A stretch of DNA of 32,605 nt from a virus. The stretch is taken from the IMG/VR virus record IMGVR_UViG_3300032092_000139, positions 1 through 32,605 of that record, one strand, 5' to 3'. The notes under the pieces are model-generated. The model saw only the letters and a list, made by a program, of their open reading frames with translations, had not been told where the DNA came from and made no database searches. The stretch's first letter is position 1; each line of letters starts with the position of its first letter. Below, piece after piece: positions 28,515 to 32,605 of this stretch. A program made the position numbers and the translations under genes.

Positions 28515-29627
28515 ATGGTACTAATTTTTGACGGCAACTATCTCTTCTATAAATCCCTATTCGTATTCTCTTCCTATGGAAGCAGCGACAAACTGCTCGA
28601 AGACGAGAAGGATCAAGCAATGTTTATTCGTAAGATTGCAACTGATATGTCTTACGCAATTCGACAATTTGGAAATCCGGATCATGTAATCTTCACTATT
28701 GACTCTCGTTCCTGGAGAAAGGACATTGAAATCCAGGATGGCTCTTACAAAGGCCATCGCGAAAAGGACGAGAGCAAAGTCAATTGGGACAATTTCTACA
28801 ATGTAATGAATGAGTTCTCCCGAATCCTTTTGTCACGTGGTTTCGTAGTTTCCCGTCAGGAAAAAGCGGAAGGCGATGACCTCATGGCTCTCTGGTCCAA
28901 AGCACTCGTGGAAAATGGAATGGACGTGGTGGTAATTACAGGCGACCGGGACCTCACCCAAACGGTAAGCATGCAGGATTCTGGTAATTTTTCAGTAGTC
29001 TACAATCCTAACACAAAGACCCGAAAGATCACAGCTCCTATTGGATTCAAAAACTGGGTTACTGCCGACAGTATCGATATCTTCAATGCTGATACCTACA
29101 TGAATCGTGGAAAGGATCTTATACAGGACGCTCTAAATTCCATCGAGATCGAGGAAATTGATCCATTCTATGTAGTATTTGAAAAGGTGCTTATGGGCGA
29201 TGCAGGCGATGCAGTACCGCCAATCTACACTTGGCAGAAAGACGGCAAGACTTTCCGTATCACCCCTGCTAAATGCGCAAGAATCTGGGAAATACTTACC
29301 AGCGTCAAGCCGCTTACCGATATCATGGATTTGCCTAGCAGGGCTGCAGAAATTGCAAATGCAATCAACGCGGTACTGAAACAAAATCCAACTCCGGATC
29401 TTATCCGCCATAACCTGGAACGTAACATTCAACTGGTGTACCTCGACGAAAGGGTTATACCAACAAGCATACAGGAAGAATTTGCACCACATGCAGAAGC
29501 TCTTCTCAAGAGAAAAACTCTATCTGCTCGAACCTACGATATGCATGCTATCCTTGAAGGATCTAAATTCATCAGCGCAGGTAAGACTTTCGAAGCGGAT
29601 ATATTCAAAGCACTTGGAGGCAAATGA
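28515..29627 (+). CDS. rnh: RNase H / 5'-nuclease (FEN/PIN-like)
   Basis: This 370-residue protein (T4 RNase H is 305) is the 5'-nuclease that removes RNA primers and adjacent DNA from lagging-strand fragments. Metal-binding acidic residues are in the expected order: Asp6 in IFDGN, Asp63 in FTIDSR, EGDD at 119-122, TGDRD at 142-146 and MGDAGDAVPP around 227-236. The extra length is mainly in the C-terminal half. The gene is preceded by an A-rich leader (AAAACAAAATAAAAT) and overlaps the next gene as ATGA. Confidence 0.9.
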   Translation: MVLIFDGNYLFYKSLFVFSSYGSSDKLLEDEKDQAMFIRKIATDMSYAIRQFGNPDHVIFTIDSRSWRKDIEIQDGSYKGHREKDESKVNWDNFYNVMNEFSRILLSRGFVVSRQEKAEGDDLMALWSKALVENGMDVVVITGDRDLTQTVSMQDSGNFSVVYNPNTKTRKITAPIGFKNWVTADSIDIFNADTYMNRGKDLIQDALNSIEIEEIDPFYVVFEKVLMGDAGDAVPPIYTWQKDGKTFRITPAKCARIWEILTSVKPLTDIMDLPSRAAEIANAINAVLKQNPTPDLIRHNLERNIQLVYLDERVIPTSIQEEFAPHAEALLKRKTLSARTYDMHAILEGSKFISAGKTFEADIFKALGGK

Positions 29628-29974
29628 AAAACGATATAACTCTACCAATAAAGATCTATGTGACTGTGTCGGAAACTATTGATGAACACGTAGTGGAATG
29701 GATGGAAGCAAACCGCGATACTGTATTGCGAGGTAGCATGATTGCTTGTCGAGAACTCTGCGAAGACGAGGAATCTGAAGAGCTGATTGTTTTGGAAATT
29801 CACGAAGACGATCCGCTGTTAGAAGAACATCTCAGTCTTATTGCGGTTGTTACCATCGATCGGGTTGATATCGAAGGAAACCTTGAGGAATGCGAAAACT
29901 ACTTCGTAAGTATTGAAGACTACGAGGCAGCAGAAGAAGTACTGGAAATAAGAAATCTATACAATAAAAAATAA
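29624..29974 (+). CDS. acidic hypothetical protein
   Basis: This 116-residue protein is strongly acidic (many Glu/Asp, e.g. CEDEESEELIVLEIHEDDP). It has an N-terminal strand (PIKIYVTVSETI) and a following helix. No family is recognised. The high negative charge and small size would suit a protein or DNA mimic, but nothing more specific supports that. It starts inside the RNase H stop (ATGA), implying coupled translation. Confidence 0.65.
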   Translation: MKNDITLPIKIYVTVSETIDEHVVEWMEANRDTVLRGSMIACRELCEDEESEELIVLEIHEDDPLLEEHLSLIAVVTIDRVDIEGNLEECENYFVSIEDYEAAEEVLEIRNLYNKK

Positions 29975-29979
29975 TCATC

Positions 29980-30192
29980 ATGAACAAATTAAAAGCTTTT
30001 TTCATCTGGACGTTCATCGTCATACAGATTGCCATCATGTTCGGTGGCTTCTTTGCATTAGGTTATTCACTATTTGCAAAAGTTCCGCTACGCGATGTGG
30101 TAGACTTTGATTGGTGGATAGGTCTATTTGTATTCTACCTCTGGACAGATAAATTTTCCAGCGTAAAGAAACTTTCTAAAGAAGTTGAATAA
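29980..30192 (+). CDS. small inner-membrane protein with two transmembrane segments
   Basis: This 70-residue protein has one strong hydrophobic helix at about residues 6-32 (FFIWTFIVIQIAIMFGGFFA and following) and a second at about 45-56 (WWIGLFVFYLW), with a basic C-terminus (KKLSKEVE). It probably sits in the host inner membrane. Size and topology would allow a holin or a superinfection-control peptide, but no lysin gene is near and the block looks early/middle, so no function is assigned. It lies 5 bases after the preceding gene. Confidence 0.65.
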   Translation: MNKLKAFFIWTFIVIQIAIMFGGFFALGYSLFAKVPLRDVVDFDWWIGLFVFYLWTDKFSSVKKLSKEVE

Positions 30193-30195
30193 AAT
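30169..30195 (+). promoter_or_regulatory. weak copy of the early/middle promoter motif (P6)
   Basis: GAAACTTT at 30168 and TTGAATAAAAT follow with 18-base spacing from AAACT to GAATA, but the -10-like box reads GAATAAAA rather than GAATATAA. It overlaps the end of the membrane-protein gene and precedes the gp62-like gene. Confidence 0.35.
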
Positions 30196-30200
30196 AGAAT

Positions 30201-30614
30201 ATGGAACTATTCGACCTTCTAAATTCAATGTTCTCTAAACGAGACCAATTTGAAAAGACAACTCTGCATGAACGCGGAAGACACCATTTTATGGTGAATC
30301 GTTTTATGGCAATAAAATATCCTATGCAGGCCCAGTTCCTTAATCACACAAAAATCCATCCTGGAAACGCGGTGACTTATTGGGCGGACACTGTTGGCAA
30401 GATGTTTAGCCGCACTCCTTCCTGGATGTTTGTAAAGACCAAGAAAGAAAAAGAAAAGAAGGCAGCGGCACAGCCAGTCAACGACTCAACCATTCGGTAT
30501 TACTGCCAAAAGAATGCGTGTTCCCGAAGAGACGTGGAGGAGGCAATTAAAATGTTTGGAGATCCTTTCGTACAAGAACTTTCACAGCTTCAAAAGCTCA
30601 TCGAGAAGAACTAA
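30201..30614 (+). CDS. probable clamp loader small subunit, gp62-like
   Basis: This 137-residue protein starts MELFDLLNSMFSKRDQFEK and has HHFMVNRFMAIKYP around residues 28-41, a basic linker (KTKKEKEKKAAAQ) and a C-terminal helical part with RYYCQKNACSRRDVEEAIKM. That order (FDxLN start, FMVNR/FIVNK block, basic linker, YY....A helix) resembles the short gp62 proteins of marine T4-like phages more than T4 gp62 itself (187 residues). If correct, it partners with the gp44 ATPase. In T4 the two genes are adjacent; here about 2.4 kb separates them. I am only moderately sure. Confidence 0.5.
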   Translation: MELFDLLNSMFSKRDQFEKTTLHERGRHHFMVNRFMAIKYPMQAQFLNHTKIHPGNAVTYWADTVGKMFSRTPSWMFVKTKKEKEKKAAAQPVNDSTIRYYCQKNACSRRDVEEAIKMFGDPFVQELSQLQKLIEKN

Positions 30615-30634
30615 GTATCGAGGCTTTCTTTGTT

Positions 30635-30643
30635 GATATATAG
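30635..30643 (+). promoter_or_regulatory. putative late promoter GATATATAG (copy 4)
   Basis: An exact GATATATAG lies in the 64-base gap between the gp62-like gene and the structural gene at 30679, again at a switch from early/middle to late genes. Confidence 0.62.
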
Positions 30644-30660
30644 CTATATGCTATTATAGC
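30643..30660 (+). repeat. 6-bp inverted repeat in the leader of the last structural gene
   Basis: GCTATA and TATAGC are separated by six bases, beginning at the last base of the late motif. It would form a hairpin at or near the 5' end of the transcript. The stem is short and AT-rich. Confidence 0.35.
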
Positions 30661-30678
30661 AGAAAAAGAAAAGCATCG

Positions 30679-32605
30679 ATGGTATTAGCAACACTTAGTC
30701 AGATTGGAGATTTTGCAAAGATCTCTTACGATCAATCTATCAATTATGTCACTAAGCTGACTGGTTATACTTATGAATCTTCCGGGGCTGGCACCGTTCG
30801 ATTAGAATTCAGGTGGTCTAAGACTAATCAAATCAAAACCGCCTGGATTGAACTCACAGAACAGCATCTGACGGATGTCGTATTAGATCCTAACAATGAA
30901 CTGTGGATCGACTTCCGAGTAACACTTATTTCCGGCGGACCTGTGATGATAAATGCAATCTCAATACAGTACGAGCAGGATCCAATTGCAAAGGACAAAT
31001 TTTTGGGATATGTTCCAATAGCTTCAGCGTGTCAATGCGGAAACATCACTTCTCTTACAAAAATTGAAAACTTCAGCTTTAAACCGTATCAAGTCAATCC
31101 CGCGGTTTCGCTGTACCGAAGCCTAAGCTTTACTATCAACCAGCTCTTTGGTCACACAGTGGAATATGCAAAAGCAACTCCACTGCTGAACGGCCGAGAT
31201 ATAACTCTAAAGGAGTGGACCTTGTACGATGTGGATGATCCATGTTGTATCAAAGTATTGGTGCCTAACAATGAATTCCCAGACAACAAGATCAATTTTG
31301 GTCCGATGGGTCTGGACTTTGAAATGCCTTTTGAGATTCACATTGACAAAGCATATTTTGAAGACATTTTTGGAGTGGGGAGCGCTCCACAGAAAAGGGA
31401 CATACTCTACTTCCCGCTCACTAATAGGATTTATGAAGTCCAAAGTTCTTACCTCTTCCGTGATTTCATGCATAAGCCAGTTTACTGGAAAGTTGCTTTA
31501 ATGAAGTATGCTCCCAAGTCAAATCGAACAGAAACACAAGAACATCGAGAATTCCTGGACTCTATATCAAGGGACACCAAAGAACTTTTTGGAGCAGACT
31601 TGCTTGCGGATGCGCTGGAAAAAACCAAACCACAGCAGTACGATCCAAAGATTGGTTCACGAGATTACGATCCAATCCGCGGATACATTAACAACGATCT
31701 GGTAATCAGCGAAGAGAGATTCCTCAATTACTACACTCTCATATCAAACTCACAGTATGATTTGCGAACAACTTCAGGTGGATCTGTTGCAAACATTGAT
31801 CCAACATCAAACAGTTACGTTGCAAATACCTACGTACCTAGCTACTTTAGCCTAGGGGCTGCTTCCAGAAACGCGGTAATTTACAAAACAGATGTTGAAT
31901 TTAGCAACACCAGCAACCGTGCATTCATGGCCTGGTTCAAAGACGTGGATCCTGGATATGCGGTTCCGCGAGATCAAGTACAGGGAGCATTCACCGTTAT
32001 CAGTATTACACCAACTCATGCCTTGGTACAATTTAGCCTAAGTTCTATTAGAGTGTTCAAGGGCGACGACCTCATAAAATTCACAAGGCCGAACGGAATT
32101 TCTTTTTATGGATCATGGGATTCTTCTCCAACAACGTACTCACACAGAGTGCAAGTTCCGATTGAAATCTATAATTTCTTGCAAGCTCAATACTCTGGCT
32201 GGCAAACTGTTGGAACCTTTACTGCAGAACTCACCTACGAGAAGAACCTAATTTATGGATATGATCCAGACAACAATAAAGGCTGGCAGCTATCACTGCT
32301 GGCTGGACGCTTCATAAAGCTCTACCTCAACGAGACAAAGAAATACTTCATACTTCCACAAAATTTAGCAATGAACCAGTGGTATGCAGTATTCCTCAAC
32401 ATATCAAACGAATTTGGTCAAGTTTCCTTGAACCTATGGACTCGGAAATGGATTGACAATGACCCAACACCGATCAACACAACTGATCTTGAAAATATAT
32501 ATGCATCGGCGGTACAAGTCCCTGCTGCGGATTACACAGTGACTGACGACAAATGGAGAAATTATCGATTGTTAGGAACACCTCTTGTTATCACCAACAT
32601 TAGGT
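30679..32605 (+). CDS. large virion structural protein (3' partial)
   Basis: The frame is open from ATG 30679 to the window end, 642 codons. Residues about 230-270 contain DILYFPLTNRIYEVQSSYLF followed by KPVYWKVALMKYAPKSNR. This recalls the block GD.VYFPL....FEV......PFYQ......L....Y.. of T4-like gp14 neck proteins, though that similarity is uncertain and the protein is far longer. Residues about 510-600 include GWQLSLLAGRFIKLYLNET and WYAVFLNISNEFGQVSLNLW, with the alternation of a LamG/concanavalin-like jelly roll, which would suit carbohydrate binding. No signal peptide is seen. A late promoter motif precedes it. I call it a structural protein of the neck, tail or baseplate, with no firm gene equivalence. 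Confidence 0.7.
   Translation, partial: MVLATLSQIGDFAKISYDQSINYVTKLTGYTYESSGAGTVRLEFRWSKTNQIKTAWIELTEQHLTDVVLDPNNELWIDFRVTLISGGPVMINAISIQYEQDPIAKDKFLGYVPIASACQCGNITSLTKIENFSFKPYQVNPAVSLYRSLSFTINQLFGHTVEYAKATPLLNGRDITLKEWTLYDVDDPCCIKVLVPNNEFPDNKINFGPMGLDFEMPFEIHIDKAYFEDIFGVGSAPQKRDILYFPLTNRIYEVQSSYLFRDFMHKPVYWKVALMKYAPKSNRTETQEHREFLDSISRDTKELFGADLLADALEKTKPQQYDPKIGSRDYDPIRGYINNDLVISEERFLNYYTLISNSQYDLRTTSGGSVANIDPTSNSYVANTYVPSYFSLGAASRNAVIYKTDVEFSNTSNRAFMAWFKDVDPGYAVPRDQVQGAFTVISITPTHALVQFSLSSIRVFKGDDLIKFTRPNGISFYGSWDSSPTTYSHRVQVPIEIYNFLQAQYSGWQTVGTFTAELTYEKNLIYGYDPDNNKGWQLSLLAGRFIKLYLNETKKYFILPQNLAMNQWYAVFLNISNEFGQVSLNLWTRKWIDNDPTPINTTDLENIYASAVQVPAADYTVTDDKWRNYRLLGTPLVITNIR

Noticed and set aside
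29980-30192. Holin call for the two-TM protein
   Set aside because: Size and topology allow it, but there is no endolysin or spanin nearby and the gene lies in an early/middle block.

Overview
This window is a piece of a large lytic, T4-like (tevenvirus-related) myovirus genome, most likely from a phage of a Bacteroidota host. The T4 assignment rests on recognisable homologues of the T4 replication and recombination set (topoisomerase large and medium subunits gp39/gp52, sliding clamp gp45, the C-terminal half of DNA polymerase gp43, UvsX, helicase gp41, gp46/gp47, clamp loader gp44 and a probable gp62, RNase H), of the late sigma factor gp55, and of virion proteins (portal gp20, head-completion nuclease gp4, a gp15-like tail protein). 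The Bacteroidota host is an inference. It rests on A-rich leaders without Shine-Dalgarno sequences, an outer-membrane beta-barrel gene with a signal peptide ending ANA|Q and a sequence that looks like Bacteroidota porin-like proteins, and a DUF2452-type protein. All credible genes lie on the + strand.

Layout. 1-735: end of the topoisomerase large subunit. 741-2067: a small late cluster opened by a GATATATAG motif, with three short proteins that share a T4-internal-protein-like capsid-targeting N-terminus and one Dps/ferritin-like protein; an intrinsic terminator closes it. 2102-2847: an insulated single-gene unit encoding a secreted outer-membrane beta-barrel protein. 2862-13308: the replication/recombination block (gp52, two unknowns or ClpP-like, gp45, split gp43, UvsX, gp41, gp47, gp46). 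13309-25534: a late structural block (gp15-like protein, a two-ORF protein with a probable -1 frameshift, gp55, gp4, portal, DUF2452 protein, a 1319-residue Gly-X-Y fibre, a fibre partner) ending at a strong terminator. 25568-30614: a second early/middle block (unknowns, DUF4385, gp44, KTSC protein, RNase H, small membrane protein, gp62-like). 30635 to the end: another late structural gene, running off the window.

Two sequence motifs divide the window along functional lines. AAACY-(18-19 nt from its start)-TGAATATAWA occurs before the beta-barrel gene, gp52, gp45, gp41 and gp44, with a weaker copy before the gp62-like gene. GATATATAG has no evident -35 partner and occurs at the head of each late cluster; it probably serves the gp55-type sigma encoded here. 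I saw no tRNA, CRISPR array, insertion sequence or integrase, and no gene-free stretch longer than about 100 bases.

The most notable items are the inferred phage-specific promoter pair, the capsid-targeted internal-protein cluster, the dnaX-like slippery site that joins two halves of one apparent beta-barrel domain, the phage-borne outer-membrane protein, the split polymerase, and the very long Ser/Thr-rich Gly-X-Y fibre.
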